NCBI GenBank assembly: GCA_028865235.1
Contig: CP114561.1
Location: forward strand, 1,446,001 to 1,510,000
Length of the DNA: 64,000 nt
Direction: 5' to 3'
Origin: Candidatus Manganitrophus sp.
Lineage (GTDB): Bacteria > Nitrospirota > Nitrospiria > SBBL01 > Manganitrophaceae
Made by a program: the position numbers and the translations under genes. Below the pieces are notes generated by a model. That model searched no databases, was not told the origin of the DNA, and saw only the letters and a program-made list of their open reading frames with translations. Positions 27,596 to 37,530 of this stretch are shown piece after piece. Positions within the stretch are counted from its first letter, which is position 1; every line of letters starts with the position of its first letter.

Positions 27596-28180
27596 ATGCC
27601 GTACGTGACCATCCATCTTCAACAAGGGACCCCGGAGTGGCTGGAATGGCGCCGTCAGGGGATCGGGGCCTCCGATGCGCCGACGATCATGGGAGAGAAC
27701 CCCTGGAAGAGCGCCGACGACCTGCTGCGGGAAAAATGCGGCGGGGAGACTTCCACCCCCAATGCGGCGATGGCGAGAGGGAACGCGCTGGAGCCGGAGG
27801 CGAGAAAACGCTACGAAACCAAGGTGGGGGTCGCCTTCACGCCGGCCTGCCTGCAAAGTGTGAAAGAGGAGTGGCTGCGAGCCAGCGTCGACGGCGTGGC
27901 GGCAAACGGAACGGCGGTGGTGGAGATAAAATGCGGAGAGAGTGTCTATCGCAAGGTGGCGGCCACGGCGGATGTCCCCGGTTACTACTATGGCCAATTG
28001 CAGCACATCCTCGCCGTCATCCCCCTTGAATCGATCGACTTCTATTGCTATCTGCCGGGGCGGCCGGAGCTTCACCTTAAGGTGGCGCGGAACGAACGGT
28101 ACATCGGCCGTCTCCTGGAGACCGAATATCTCTTCTGGCAGAAGTTATTAAAGATCAGACAAGAAGCGGTGCGAAAATAA
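27596..28180 (+). CDS. YqaJ-type phage recombinase nuclease
   Basis: A 194-residue protein of the YqaJ/lambda-exonuclease family, a PD-(D/E)XK-type nuclease used in phage recombination. Visible motifs: RRQGIGASDAPTIMGENPW, ARGNALEPEARKRYE, the catalytic Asp in ASVDGV, the E-x-K pair in VEIKCGE, and YYYGQLQHIL. All catalytic positions look intact. No RecT, integrase or other phage gene is beside it, so it is probably a leftover from a prophage or an adopted gene. Confidence 0.85.
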   Translation: MPYVTIHLQQGTPEWLEWRRQGIGASDAPTIMGENPWKSADDLLREKCGGETSTPNAAMARGNALEPEARKRYETKVGVAFTPACLQSVKEEWLRASVDGVAANGTAVVEIKCGESVYRKVAATADVPGYYYGQLQHILAVIPLESIDFYCYLPGRPELHLKVARNERYIGRLLETEYLFWQKLLKIRQEAVRK

Positions 28181-28306
28181 TATTTTGGACAATAAATGAC
28201 AGCGACGACAACGGCAAAGAAAGCTCATCGCCCTGCCGAGGGTCGGGGCGTTGCGTCGATGGAAATGGAATCACCCTCAATGAGAATTTGATAGGAGTCG
28301 GCAAGA

Positions 28307-28753
28307 ATGGTTTCAAGTCAGGCAAAAACGATAGAAGAATATCTCAGTGAACTTCCGGCGGAGCGCCGGGCGATTGTATCGAAAGTCAGAAACGTCATCC
28401 TGGAAGCGCTTCCCGAAGGTTATGAAGAAGTGATGAACTGGGGAATGATCTCCTATCAGGTTCCGCTGGAGCGTTATCCCAAAACCGATAACGGACAGCC
28501 CCTTCTCTATGCTGGCATCGCGGCGCAGAAAGGGTACTATTCCCTCTACCTGACCAGCATCTTTCAGGACGCCAAGCTGGCGGCGAAGTTGCAAGCCGCC
28601 TATAAACTCTCCCGCAAGCACCTCGACATGGGAAAGTCGTGCATCCGCTTCATGCGGATCGAGAACCTGCCGCTGGAAGTGATCGGCGAGATCGTCGCAA
28701 GTGTGTCGGTGGAAAAGTTCTTAGAAACCTACGAAAAAGCGCGCGACCGCTAA
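28307..28753 (+). CDS. DUF1801 (YdhG-like) protein
   Basis: 148 residues of the DUF1801/YdhG family, small soluble proteins of unknown role with a fold like the iron-chaperone frataxin. The characteristic parts are EEVMNWGMISYQVP, YYSLYLTSI and HLDMGKSCIRF. Full length. Upstream and downstream gaps are short. The ATG follows GGAGTCGG. Confidence 0.85.
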   Translation: MVSSQAKTIEEYLSELPAERRAIVSKVRNVILEALPEGYEEVMNWGMISYQVPLERYPKTDNGQPLLYAGIAAQKGYYSLYLTSIFQDAKLAAKLQAAYKLSRKHLDMGKSCIRFMRIENLPLEVIGEIVASVSVEKFLETYEKARDR

Positions 28754-28903
28754 TAACCGGCCTACCCTTTGTTTGGGGCGCGGGGCGAAGCCCCATTTCC
28801 AGAAATGTAAGCCAGACCCTTGTTGTCTAAACGAAAGACGGTTTAGAATAAATAGAAAAAGGACAGCAGGATCATAAGAAAATTTCTCAGGAAAGGAGAC
28901 CGC

Positions 28904-29140
28904 ATGAAGAACATCCTCTCAATTGCAAAAGGAAGCGAAATGGCAAAAACAGCGGCGCTGACGCTCCCCGAAATCGGCCTCATCAGCGGAACGCGCGCCC
29001 TCCTCGGCGCGGGGGCGGCCTTGTTGCTCGCCGACCGGTTTAATTTGAGCCAACGGAAGGCGATCGGATGGACCCTGCTGTTCGTCGGCGCGGCCACGAC
29101 CTTCCCGCTGCTGATGAACGTCTTAAGCAAGCGGCAATAG
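28904..29140 (+). CDS. small two-helix membrane protein
   Basis: 78 residues with two hydrophobic helices (roughly 25-43 and 53-72) separated by a basic linker (FNLSQRKAIG). An AAGGAG site at 28893-28898 fixes the ATG. No family recognised; not related to the two-helix proteins at 21455 and 24643. Confidence 0.65.
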   Translation: MKNILSIAKGSEMAKTAALTLPEIGLISGTRALLGAGAALLLADRFNLSQRKAIGWTLLFVGAATTFPLLMNVLSKRQ

Positions 29141-29234
29141 GCATTCGAGAAAGCGATGCGGCCTACACCCATCCCTCCCCCTACATAATAAAATCGATCG
29201 CCCTGCTCCTTCCGCGTTTGATCTGCTCCGCCTC

Positions 29235-29263
29235 TTGACAAAGAAAGAAGAGTGGTCTAAGTT
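29235..29263 (+). promoter_or_regulatory. possible sigma-70 promoter
   Basis: TTGACA (29235-29240), a 17-base spacer and TAAGTT (29258-29263), about 210 bases upstream of the injection-effector module. A short frame (29393-29476, 27 codons) overlaps the first start codon and could be a leader peptide. The rest of 29141-29472 shows nothing else. Confidence 0.4.
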
Positions 29264-29472
29264 AACGCGACTTCTTTGAGCCGGAACGGGATCTCATCGG
29301 ACCGCTCGGTCCTTTTCCTGAACGGGATACTGAACAACAAACTTCATCTCTAGTACTGAACCACTTCCAGTTGTGAGAGGCGTCTTCCAAGGATGGACAA
29401 CCGCTTTTCCAATACCGATCTCCCTTCAGCGCTCGAAGATAAAACGGCCCTCCTGAAAACCGGTGTCCGCCG

Positions 29473-29992
29473 ATGAAGACCCTCCTCCACGACGGGCAAC
29501 GGATGATCGAGCTGCGCCGGCGGCAGGACTGCAGCGCGTCGGACAGCGTGATGAACTTCGGCAGCCCCGACCTGGCCCTTCTTTTTCTTCGAAAATGCAA
29601 AAGCGACCCCGGCAGCATGGCCCTGTTGCGCCGGTTCGTCGCGTACCATTCCGATCAAGCCGCCCTTAAAAGAATGAGCGATCATCAGGTGCTCCAGCTC
29701 CTGGCGCGAAACATTTCCGACCGACAGGTCAAAGTCGTTCTGCACAAAGGGAGCGCCCCCTCAAGGGGGGGATCGGCGCAGCCGCCCATTCCGAAACCGG
29801 CGCCGCCGCAGCCGAAGGCATCGGTCGCGCGGCCCGCCCCGCTGGAGCCGATCAAACCGGTCGCCGCGCCCCCCGATCGAGGAGGCGGTCTTCGCGTCGG
29901 TCGATGCCGCGGCGCAGGCCGCGACCCTGAAGTCGGCCGCGCAATCGGGCGCGCCGTTTTGCGAAGAGTGCGCGAAGGCGCGATCGGCCTAA
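29473..29992 (+). CDS. CIS-module protein with CEEC tail (frameshifted)
   Basis: About 173 residues. A helical N-terminal half (ALLRRFVAYHSDQAALKRMSDHQVLQLLARN) is followed by a Pro-rich linker and a conserved-looking tail ending GAPFCEECAKARSA. The frame is broken at a six-C run (29869-29874); five C restore the tail and the stop at 29990-29992. Proteins with this tail accompany DUF4123 adaptors and effectors of type VI-like systems (from memory). The next gene follows after 30 bases. Confidence 0.65.
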
Positions 29993-30022
29993 CAGGGGTG
30001 ATCCTCCCGGAGAGAGATTTCG

Positions 30023-30565
30023 ATGCTCGGAATATCGTCTGAAGAGAAGGTGGACCGGCTCTGGAAAGCGGTCGCGCCGGGCCGGCATGAGCGGATCTTC
30101 GCCCTGCTCGACGCGGCCCGCCACGACAGCATCTTCCCGGCGGTGATGGGGGCCGACTGCCTGATCGCTTGCCTTTATCGGGATGTTCCCGACGCGTTGG
30201 TCCGGGTCGCCCCCTACCTGGTGGAGATTCAACCGAAGAGCGCCTTCGCCGATTGGCTCTTCCGGCGGTGGGGCGATCACTGGGGGATTCTTCTCGCCAC
30301 CCGGGCCCGATTAGACGAGCTCTACCGCCATTTCCGCCGGTTCCTCATCGTCAAAGATCCCGCCGGACGAAGACTCTACTTCCGCTACTACGATCCGCGG
30401 GTCCTCCGGAGCTATCTCCCCACCTGCAACGCGGCGGAATTGGAAACCCTCTTCGGTCCGGTCGGGCATTACCTTGTTGAGGACGAGAACGGTTCCGGCC
30501 TGCTTCGTTTCTCGCGCGATCAGGGAGCCCTGAAAACCGAAAGAACACCCCTTCCCCCAGGATAA
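30023..30565 (+). CDS. DUF4123 adaptor protein
   Basis: 180 residues of the DUF4123 family. In type VI secretion these proteins are chaperone adaptors that load an effector onto VgrG. The signature FLIVKDPAGRRLYFRYYDPRVLRSYLPTC lies at about residues 107-140, followed by FGPVGHYLVED. The start is set by GGAGAG at 30009-30014. No VgrG, PAAR or sheath gene occurs in the window. The stop overlaps the next start (TAATG). Confidence 0.85.
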   Translation: MLGISSEEKVDRLWKAVAPGRHERIFALLDAARHDSIFPAVMGADCLIACLYRDVPDALVRVAPYLVEIQPKSAFADWLFRRWGDHWGILLATRARLDELYRHFRRFLIVKDPAGRRLYFRYYDPRVLRSYLPTCNAAELETLFGPVGHYLVEDENGSGLLRFSRDQGALKTERTPLPPG

Positions 30566-31356
30566 TGACGGAGAAAGCGATGTTGACGATTCGCAAAGAG
30601 CAGATGGACGTTTTGAGCGCATCGATGCGGCCCGGTTTGATCGATCCGCTCGCCGCCCATCTGCGCGACCATTTCCCCGGCCAGTGCGAGATTCTCGGCG
30701 ACGTCCCGTTTCGCAAAACCGTCGCGCTGGGGCTGGAGAACGCCGCCGGGTACGGCTTGCTCTCCGAACGGGACGTCTTTCTTTATCTGAGCATCATGTT
30801 CATGCTCGGGAGCTTCTTCGATACCGACCTTCAGTTCCCTTGGGCCGGCCCGATCCTGAATCGGAACAACTTTCCGGACGGCGACACGAAAGTCCGGGCG
30901 CTGTATGACGCCACGATGGATTATCTTGACCGGACGGTCGGCGAAAACGAGGAAGAGCACCTCAAGGTTCTCCTCCGGGTGAGAAGGCTCGACCCCGATC
31001 GGGCCGTGGAGCGGGTCGGCCCCGATTTCACGCCGGGAATGATCGGACTGTTCCGGGAAATCCATCCGAGAAAGGCCGAGCATCTCGGAAACGACCTTCT
31101 CGAAAAGCTGATCGCCGCCGGCGCCGAATCATCCTCGAAATATGGAATCACCGGGGAGAGAGGCCGAACGGTCTACATGCTTCACATGTTTCTTATCGGG
31201 AGCGGCTTCGACAAAGACCCGCAGTTTCCCTGGGCCGAAACGATCCTCAACGACGCGACCCTCTCGGGAGAAGATGAAAAAGCAGACCGCCTCTATCAAG
31301 CGGCGATGAATCATTTAAACCGGTCATTGGAATTTTCGGAAATGCCAGAGGGATAA
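30565..31356 (+). CDS. tandem-repeat protein of effector module
   Basis: 263 residues made of two related domains, about 8-130 and 150-258. Each runs from MRPGLIDPLAAHLR or FTPGMIGLFREIHP through YGLLSERDVFLYL or YGITGERGRTVYML to LQFPWAGPILN or PQFPWAETILN. The fold looks all-helical. Such proteins accompany DUF4123 adaptors and large effectors, so a chaperone or structural role in loading is inferred. Co-translated with the adaptor. Confidence 0.65.
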   Translation: MTEKAMLTIRKEQMDVLSASMRPGLIDPLAAHLRDHFPGQCEILGDVPFRKTVALGLENAAGYGLLSERDVFLYLSIMFMLGSFFDTDLQFPWAGPILNRNNFPDGDTKVRALYDATMDYLDRTVGENEEEHLKVLLRVRRLDPDRAVERVGPDFTPGMIGLFREIHPRKAEHLGNDLLEKLIAAGAESSSKYGITGERGRTVYMLHMFLIGSGFDKDPQFPWAETILNDATLSGEDEKADRLYQAAMNHLNRSLEFSEMPEG

Positions 31357-31367
31357 GGGAGCGATCG

Positions 31368-33332
31368 ATGTGTCTTCCTAGAACACAAAATCGGCCAGCC
31401 GCCCGACCGGCCCCCCCGCAAGGGGGAATTCCCCCTCAGGCGCGGAATCGGCCGGCCCCCCCGCCTCCCCGGCGCAACCTCCCCAATGCCGCGCAGCAGA
31501 TGAACGGCGCGCCGCCGCACCGGGCCCCCTGCCAACAACAACAGCAGCAGCGGTTCCGGGTCCGCGTCCGGTTCCACCAGAACCACGGACACCCGATCGG
31601 CGGAGCCAACGTGGTGATCGACAACGCGCCGGCGGTCCAGACCAACGCGCAGGGGCTGACCGATTGGAAGGTAAAAGCAGGCGACGGCCGCCACCGGATC
31701 CGCGTCACCGCTCCCGCCCCGAACAACGGCCTCTACGTCGAATGCCGATGCCAGCCCTGCCAACAGGGAACCCCGCTCCGCTACTGGCCCTGGAACGATC
31801 AGGAATATCTCGCCGGGCAGATCAACGGGGCCGACCAAACGGTCGACGTCTATGTCGATCAGGTTGTCCGGGTGAAGGTGGGGTATCCCGATGAGGATTC
31901 GGTCCCCGGTCCGAACACGGTCGACCGGACCTGGGTGATCTTCTACCTCCCCGAAACGAAAGGAGCGGCCCGGAACCAAGGCTCCGGTTTCTGGACCTGG
32001 CTGGGGATGACGACGAACCGGGGGACTGTCGACTACTTCGGAACGGACCCCGCGGGGGCCGCCGTCCAGCAAGGGGGCGCTTTCGATTTCGTTCTCGGCG
32101 CGAAAGGGGCCGGCTGGCACTATGCGCGGGTGGTCGGCGGCGGGGCGGGACCGGCCCGGGTCTCGGTCCGGCTCGTCGAGGAGGCCTACGCCCGGGAAGA
32201 GCCGGCGTACAATGCGGCCCCGCTCATCCCCTGGACCTTTTACTTCTGGCCGACCGGCACCGGCGCGAACACGACCTCCCTCCAGCCCCGGGCCGACCGC
32301 GACGTCTTCTCCCCCCTCTGGGCGTTCGACGTCTGGGCGGGGCGCGACCCGACAACGGCGGCCAGCGCCTTCGGGTGGGAATCGAACCCGGCCAACGCGC
32401 ACCACGATACCGAAGGGGACTGGTCGGGCCATTGCAACCAGGCCGCCACCGCGACGATCATTTTCAAGGAGCCGCCGGAAAATCTCGAATGGCAGTGGCT
32501 GGACGCCGCCCGCGGAAACCGCCGACTCGCGCTCGACAGCGAGGGGCTGAAGGTCCTCGCCACCGAGTTCGCCGGGCACCGGGTCCGGACCGAGACCCTC
32601 TTCACCATCTTCCCGGCGATGATTCCGGAGGGGGCCGGGCCGGGGGAGCAGGCGAAGCTGATCCGGGAGCTGAACGGTTTGATCCCCGACCGGGTTCCGC
32701 GGAAATTTCCGGAGCGGGGAACTTACGCGGCGCGGATCTTCAGCGCGATGCAGACCGAACTCGGCGAGAACGGCCAGCCGCTCCTCACCGACGTCCGCGC
32801 GCCGGCAGGGGGCGGGGCGGCGGCGATGAACCAGGTCTGGAACCAGGCGATCTACCTCTACCGCGCCTATTACAGGGAACATCCCCAGGCGCTGCAGACC
32901 GACGCCGAAGAACGCCGGGCGCAGGACATGCAAGTCAATCTCACCGTCTTCTGGAATGAAGATTACCAGCCGACCTACGGGCCCGGCAAGGCGACGGCGG
33001 CGGTGGACGACCGCGGGGGCGGGGTCTTCACCGTCACCCCCCGCGACATCGACGGGCGCGGCCTCTCTCTCTGGCGGCAGATGTTGCTCCGATTGCAGTT
33101 CAGCAGCGGCGGGCGATTGAACGCGGCCGATGCGCGCAACAACATCGAGACCTCCACCGGTCTGAACAACTCCCCGTTTTACCTGCTCCGATATTTGCAG
33201 CGGATCACGCAGGTCACCGCCAACACCGTTTCGACCGACGGCAACCCCTTCGTCGACGACACCCTCTTCAACCTGGAAGAGCCGGCGGGAACACAGGTCG
33301 TACAACTCCGCCGGCGATACCCGATCACCTAA
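31368..33332 (+). CDS. candidate injected effector, 654 aa
   Basis: A large soluble protein with a Pro/Gln-rich, disordered first 60 residues, then an Ig-like domain (HPIGGANVVIDNAPAVQTNA), a long middle region and a C-terminal helical part. Around residues 345-365 lies GDWSGHCNQAATA (Trp352, His355, Cys356). This recalls the W-x-G-x-C motif of papain- and transglutaminase-like enzymes, so a cysteine-dependent activity is possible. No standard toxin family is recognised. Its place at the end of the DUF4123 module is the main reason to call it an effector. No immunity gene is evident. Confidence 0.5.
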   Translation: MCLPRTQNRPAARPAPPQGGIPPQARNRPAPPPPRRNLPNAAQQMNGAPPHRAPCQQQQQQRFRVRVRFHQNHGHPIGGANVVIDNAPAVQTNAQGLTDWKVKAGDGRHRIRVTAPAPNNGLYVECRCQPCQQGTPLRYWPWNDQEYLAGQINGADQTVDVYVDQVVRVKVGYPDEDSVPGPNTVDRTWVIFYLPETKGAARNQGSGFWTWLGMTTNRGTVDYFGTDPAGAAVQQGGAFDFVLGAKGAGWHYARVVGGGAGPARVSVRLVEEAYAREEPAYNAAPLIPWTFYFWPTGTGANTTSLQPRADRDVFSPLWAFDVWAGRDPTTAASAFGWESNPANAHHDTEGDWSGHCNQAATATIIFKEPPENLEWQWLDAARGNRRLALDSEGLKVLATEFAGHRVRTETLFTIFPAMIPEGAGPGEQAKLIRELNGLIPDRVPRKFPERGTYAARIFSAMQTELGENGQPLLTDVRAPAGGGAAAMNQVWNQAIYLYRAYYREHPQALQTDAEERRAQDMQVNLTVFWNEDYQPTYGPGKATAAVDDRGGGVFTVTPRDIDGRGLSLWRQMLLRLQFSSGGRLNAADARNNIETSTGLNNSPFYLLRYLQRITQVTANTVSTDGNPFVDDTLFNLEEPAGTQVVQLRRRYPIT

Positions 33333-33344
33333 GGAGACAGGGGG

Positions 33345-34446
33345 TTAATTCTTTCCGGGCCCCTCGGCAAGAGCCGATTCGATCTTCGCGATCAATGCCG
33401 AGAAAACCGCTTCGTTCCCTTCGAGCCGCTTCGCGATCATCTTCATCGACGCGGCCTCCTTCACCCCCAGCCCGAGCGTCTGCGCGTAGCGGATCTGCCG
33501 CTGCGCCCAGACGCTGATCTCACCGACCCCTTTCCAGCGGTTGAAGTGTTTAATCAATCCGAGCCCGACGACGTCGGCCGCGATCCGATCGCCGCTGGCG
33601 AAGATCATGTTCGTCTTCTCCGCCGGTCCCTCTTGCGGGCCGCCGGCGACCATGATCGTCGTGGCATCGACGATGTTCAGGTCGGGATGGGCCGCCAAAT
33701 TCATCTCCGCCACCACCTCCTCCCACCGGGCGGGGTTCACCCGGTAGGGACGGTTTCGGGGGTGGGTTACCCCAACCAGATTTTTGAGGCAGATCGAATA
33801 GGTCGCGCTCTGGTGGGTCTTCACCACCGGGAGGTTGACGAGAAGATCGGCCTCATAAACCGGCCGGGCGACATAAATCTTCCCGCTCAACTGCGCCTGC
33901 GGCGGCTTCACCTCGATCCACTCGGCGTCGTCGAAGTCGATCACCTCCGCCCCCGCCTCCCGCGCCGCAGCCTCGATCCCGGTCTCTTTCAGGTTCTTCC
34001 GGGTCGGCAGCCGGATCACCCCCGACATATCGCCGACGATCACCTTGCCGGCCCCCCTCATAAAGGAGCTTCACCACGCTCCGGACGACCTCCGGGTTCG
34101 TCGTCGCCGGCGGCGGGTTGTGCGAGACGACGTTCGGCTTCACCAGAACGGTCTTCCCTTTTAGATCGAGCCGGTCTATTCCGCCGATCAGATCAACCGC
34201 CTCCCGGACCATCCGGTCGATCGTCTCCCCGCCGACGACCGAGACCAACGCCTTTCCATCCTGAACGAATCGGTTCGGTTTGGGACGCGGGACCGGCCGC
34301 AGCTCGCCGTCGGGCGAAGTGAACGAGCGAAAGAGGTTGAACGGGTTGGCGATGAAGATCGGAAGCAGCGCCCCGGCCATTTGGATGAACGAGCGGCGGG
34401 AAGGGGAAATGGGATCGAATTCCTCGTTCAAATTTTCTTCCTTCAT
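33345..34446 (-). CDS. DUF362 protein with Tat signal (frameshifted)
   Basis: About 366 residues of the DUF362 family, whose role is unknown. The N-terminus has a twin-arginine signal (SPSRRSFIQMAG), so export as a folded protein is likely. The body shows VLVKPNVVSHNPP, VNLPVVKTHQSATYSICLKNLVG and SGDRIAADVVGLG, typical of the family. The frame is lost at six C (34052-34057, plus strand); five would join LLYEGAGKVIVGD. It is convergent with the effector module. Confidence 0.82.
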
Positions 34447-34479
34447 TTACAATTTTTCCGACAACGCCTTTTTATTTTG

Positions 34480-34503
34480 ATTCCTCATTCGTAATTCCTA
34501 ATT
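34480..34503. repeat. ATTCCTCATTCGTAATTCC-type intergenic repeat
   Basis: An AT-rich string of alternating ATTCCT/CATTCGTAATT units between two minus-strand genes; its right end overlaps the stop region of the TerB-like gene. The same string recurs at 59193-59225 and 62948-62982. Confidence 0.6.
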
Positions 34504-35412
34504 GCTCTTTTTTTCGCTCTCCCGCAGATGTTTCACCTTGGCGTTGATGAAGTCCGAATGGGTCAGCCTTAAGCCATAGGCGATCGCGCGGACCTCCTCC
34601 ACCTCGGAATGGGTCAGATCGGTATCGACCCCGGCGATGTCGAAAAGACACTCGACCAGCTGAATCCGCTGCGCCGGGGTGCTCTTCTCGTAAAATTCCC
34701 GGGTCAGCCGGAACCGGTCGAGGCTCCCGGCCGCCTCCCGGATGACCGACTCGATCACCGCCGTCCCTTCATTGTCGAATCCGGCGATCTCTTTCAGATG
34801 TTTTTTTAAAAGGGCCATCTGGGTGTCGGTGAGCGGCTGGTGGAGCGACGCCACGTGGGCGAGCAATCCGCCGAAGAGCGAGGCATAGGTCAGCGCCTCC
34901 GGATCGGCCTCGATCGAGAGCTTATCCCGCTCCAGCTTCCGCCGCACTTTAAACAAAATCCGGTTATTGAGAAACTCATGCAGCTCCTCGCTCCGCTTCG
35001 AGCGGCGCACCGGTTTGAAGACCGTCTCCTGAAAAAGCCCACGGATGCGCCCGAACAAGGCGGGAGCCGGCCCCGATTCATTGATGATGCCGGAAAACTG
35101 CTCCAGGAAAGCCTTCTCCTCGGGGGTGGTCACGCCGTCCGCCGCCGTCATCTTTTGAAGCGCCTCGATCACCTGTTGGCGCTCCCGGGCGCCGCCGAGG
35201 TGCTGAACGAAATCGTGAATCAGCAGCTCCGCCTCCTCCTGGGTCACCGGGTCTTCCATATACATCTCGATCTTGGCCCATTCGTCTCCGGTCAAATCGA
35301 ACTTGAACATAAAGTCCTTCAGAAAATTCAGCTCGTTGTGGCTGATCTCGCCGTCGGCCCAGGCAAGGGCGATCAGCACCCGAACCAAGGAGATTTTCTT
35401 TTCGTTTGACAT
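34498..35412 (-). CDS. TerB-like domain protein
   Basis: 304 residues with two TerB-type helical domains. The first is at about 5-120 (LIALAWADGEISHNELNFLK, TAADGVTTPEEKAFLEQF) and the second at about 180-295 (CLFDIAGVDTDLTHSEVEEVRAIA). The acidic D-G-x-x and D-x-D pairs suggest metal binding, as in TerB proteins of tellurite-resistance loci. No other ter gene is nearby, so tellurite resistance should not be assumed. Confidence 0.8.
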   Translation of the reverse strand: MSNEKKISLVRVLIALAWADGEISHNELNFLKDFMFKFDLTGDEWAKIEMYMEDPVTQEEAELLIHDFVQHLGGARERQQVIEALQKMTAADGVTTPEEKAFLEQFSGIINESGPAPALFGRIRGLFQETVFKPVRRSKRSEELHEFLNNRILFKVRRKLERDKLSIEADPEALTYASLFGGLLAHVASLHQPLTDTQMALLKKHLKEIAGFDNEGTAVIESVIREAAGSLDRFRLTREFYEKSTPAQRIQLVECLFDIAGVDTDLTHSEVEEVRAIAYGLRLTHSDFINAKVKHLRESEKKSN

Positions 35413-35638
35413 AAGATCTCTCTCCTTTCTCTTGATGATCTACCTGCTTTTCCGGCTGCGTCTCGATCCCTCGGCAAGGTGACAATAACGATCTTTTTTC
35501 CGACTGTCAACGGCCGTCCCCTTGTCACCGAGACCGAGATCGCCACGGAAGCAGCGTCATTCCCCTTACAGATTAAATTCCTCACGGAAGGGTAAGATCC
35601 CCTCCAGAGGACAAAAAATTCATTCGCGGAGAAAAGAA

Positions 35639-36438
35639 ATGCCGACCAAAACCATTGCGCTGATCCATGGGAACTTCGTCACCCAACACTGCTGGAATGG
35701 ATGGGCCGCGCGATACAAGGCCCGCGGGTATAAAACCGTCCAGATCGCCTATCCGGGAAGAGACAAGCCGGTGGAGATCCTCAAGCAAAATCCTTCCGAT
35801 CCCATCCTTCAGCAGCTCACGATCGATGAGGTGATCGACCATCACGTCCGGGTCATTCGCTCCCTTACAGAAAAACCGATCATCATCGGCCACTCGTTCG
35901 GCGGGCTGCTGACGCAGCTGATGTTGCAGCGGGATCTGGGGGTGGCGGGCGTCGCCATCGATTCGGTCCCGCCGCAAGGGGTGCTTACCTTGAAGTGGTC
36001 CTTCTTCCGCTCCCTTTGGCCGGTGCTCAATCCATTGATCCCCGTGTCGAAGCCGTACTACATGACCTTCGAGGATTTTCAATATACCTTTACGAACACC
36101 TTGCCGCTCGATGAGCAGCGCGCAGCGTATGACGCGCAGGTCGTCCCCGAGTCGCGCCGGCTCGCCCGCGGCGGCCTCTCAAGCGCCGCCCGCGTCGATT
36201 TCAAGCGGGCGCGCCCCCCCTGCTGATGATCGCCGGCGAGAAGGACCACCTCATGCCTGCGGCGCTGAACCGGGTAAATTACGAGCGCTACAAAACGTCC
36301 CCCTCCATCACCGAGTTTAAAGAATTTCCGGGGAGAGACCACTACATCATCGGAGAACGGGGCTGGGAAGAAGTTGCCGATGACGCCCTCGATTGGGCGA
36401 TCCGGGCGCAGGCGAGGACCGTGGCCCGCGCCGCGTAG
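35639..36438 (+). CDS. alpha/beta hydrolase (frameshifted)
   Basis: About 266 residues with an oxyanion-loop HGNF near the start and the nucleophile elbow GHSFGG. A late GEKDHLMPA acidic segment and a His near the end (GRDHYIIG) complete a plausible Ser-Asp-His triad. The frame is lost in a seven-C run (36214-36220); eight restore RPPLLMIAGEKDH. The start is the ATG at 35639. The substrate is unknown. Confidence 0.8.
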
Positions 36439-36509
36439 AGAACCTCCTTCATCAATGTGACCGATCCTCATCAACGCGCATACAAACCGACACGCATAGG
36501 AGAATTCAG

Positions 36510-37370
36510 ATGCCGTACATTACCGTCGACAGGGAAAACTCGGGCAACATCGATCTCTATTACGAAGACCACGGTTCGGGGAGGCCGGTGGTGCTGGTTC
36601 ATGGCTGGCCGCTGAGCGGCGCCTCCTGGGAGAAGCAGGTGCCGGCCCTGCTCGATGCGGGCTGCCGGGTCATCACGTATGACCGCCGGGGCTTCGGAAA
36701 GTCGAGTCAGCCGACGTTCGGCTACGATTACGACACAATGGCCGAGGACCTGCACAAGCTGATCACAAAGCTCGACCTGCGCGACATCGCGTTGGTCGGC
36801 TTCTCCATGGGGGGCGGCGAGGTGGCCCGCTATCTCGGCGCCCACGGATCCGAACGGGTGAGCAGAGCAGTCTTCATTGCGGCGATTCCACCCTATATGC
36901 TCATGACCACCGACAATCCGGAAGGGATCGACGGCAGCGTCTTCGAAGGGATGAAAAAAGCGATCGTTGCAGACCGGGCGGCGCTTCTCTCCAAATTTCT
37001 CTCCGATTTCTACAACGTCGATCTCTTGAAAGGGAAGAAGGTGAGCGATGAGGCGGTCCACCTCAGCTGGATCGTCGCCGCGGAAGCTTCTCCCAAAGGG
37101 ACGCTCGATTGCGTTACTGCATTTTCGTCGACCGACTTCCGAGACGATCTCAAACGAATCGACATCCCGACGCTGGTGATTCACGGCGATGCCGACCGGA
37201 TCTGCCTCTTCCCCGCCACCGGAAAACGGACACCGGAATTTGTGAAGGGAGCGAAGCTGTTCGTGGTGAATGGGGGACCGCACGGCATCAACTGGACCCA
37301 CGCGGAAGAAGTCAACCGCAGCCTGGTGAATTTTCTCGGGGAGGCGGCCCGGAAGAAGGCCGCCGCATAA
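36510..37370 (+). CDS. alpha/beta hydrolase, cofactor-free haloperoxidase-like
   Basis: 286 residues closely resembling non-haem chloroperoxidases and related esterases. Motifs are LVHGWPLSGASWE, YDRRGFGKSSQP, the nucleophile GFSMGGGEVARYL, the acid in VIHGDADRICLF and the histidine in GGPHGINW. TAGGAGAA precedes the ATG. Hydrolase activity is likely. The haloperoxidase name reflects similarity only. A second hydrolase lies directly upstream. Confidence 0.85.
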   Translation: MPYITVDRENSGNIDLYYEDHGSGRPVVLVHGWPLSGASWEKQVPALLDAGCRVITYDRRGFGKSSQPTFGYDYDTMAEDLHKLITKLDLRDIALVGFSMGGGEVARYLGAHGSERVSRAVFIAAIPPYMLMTTDNPEGIDGSVFEGMKKAIVADRAALLSKFLSDFYNVDLLKGKKVSDEAVHLSWIVAAEASPKGTLDCVTAFSSTDFRDDLKRIDIPTLVIHGDADRICLFPATGKRTPEFVKGAKLFVVNGGPHGINWTHAEEVNRSLVNFLGEAARKKAAA

Positions 37371-37530
37371 TCCAAACCGGGACCATTCGATTGCCTTGAT
37401 TGTCCTCGTATGACGTTTACGGAAATAATTGTAAACCGCATTACAAAAGCGTAATATCCTATCCGACACCTGGAGCGGCCGTTCCAGGCGCATTGTTGAT
37501 TATTGCTCCTTCACAGGCACCCACCCTCAC

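Noticed and set aside
31311..33305. 664-codon open frame on the minus strand opposite the candidate effector
   Set aside because: GC-rich genes often leave the antisense strand open. The plus-strand product has ordered domains and operon context; the antisense one is Arg/Gly/Val-rich with no motif.
34498..35412. Tellurite-resistance locus
   Set aside because: Only a TerB-like domain protein is present, with no terA, C, D, E or Z-type neighbours.
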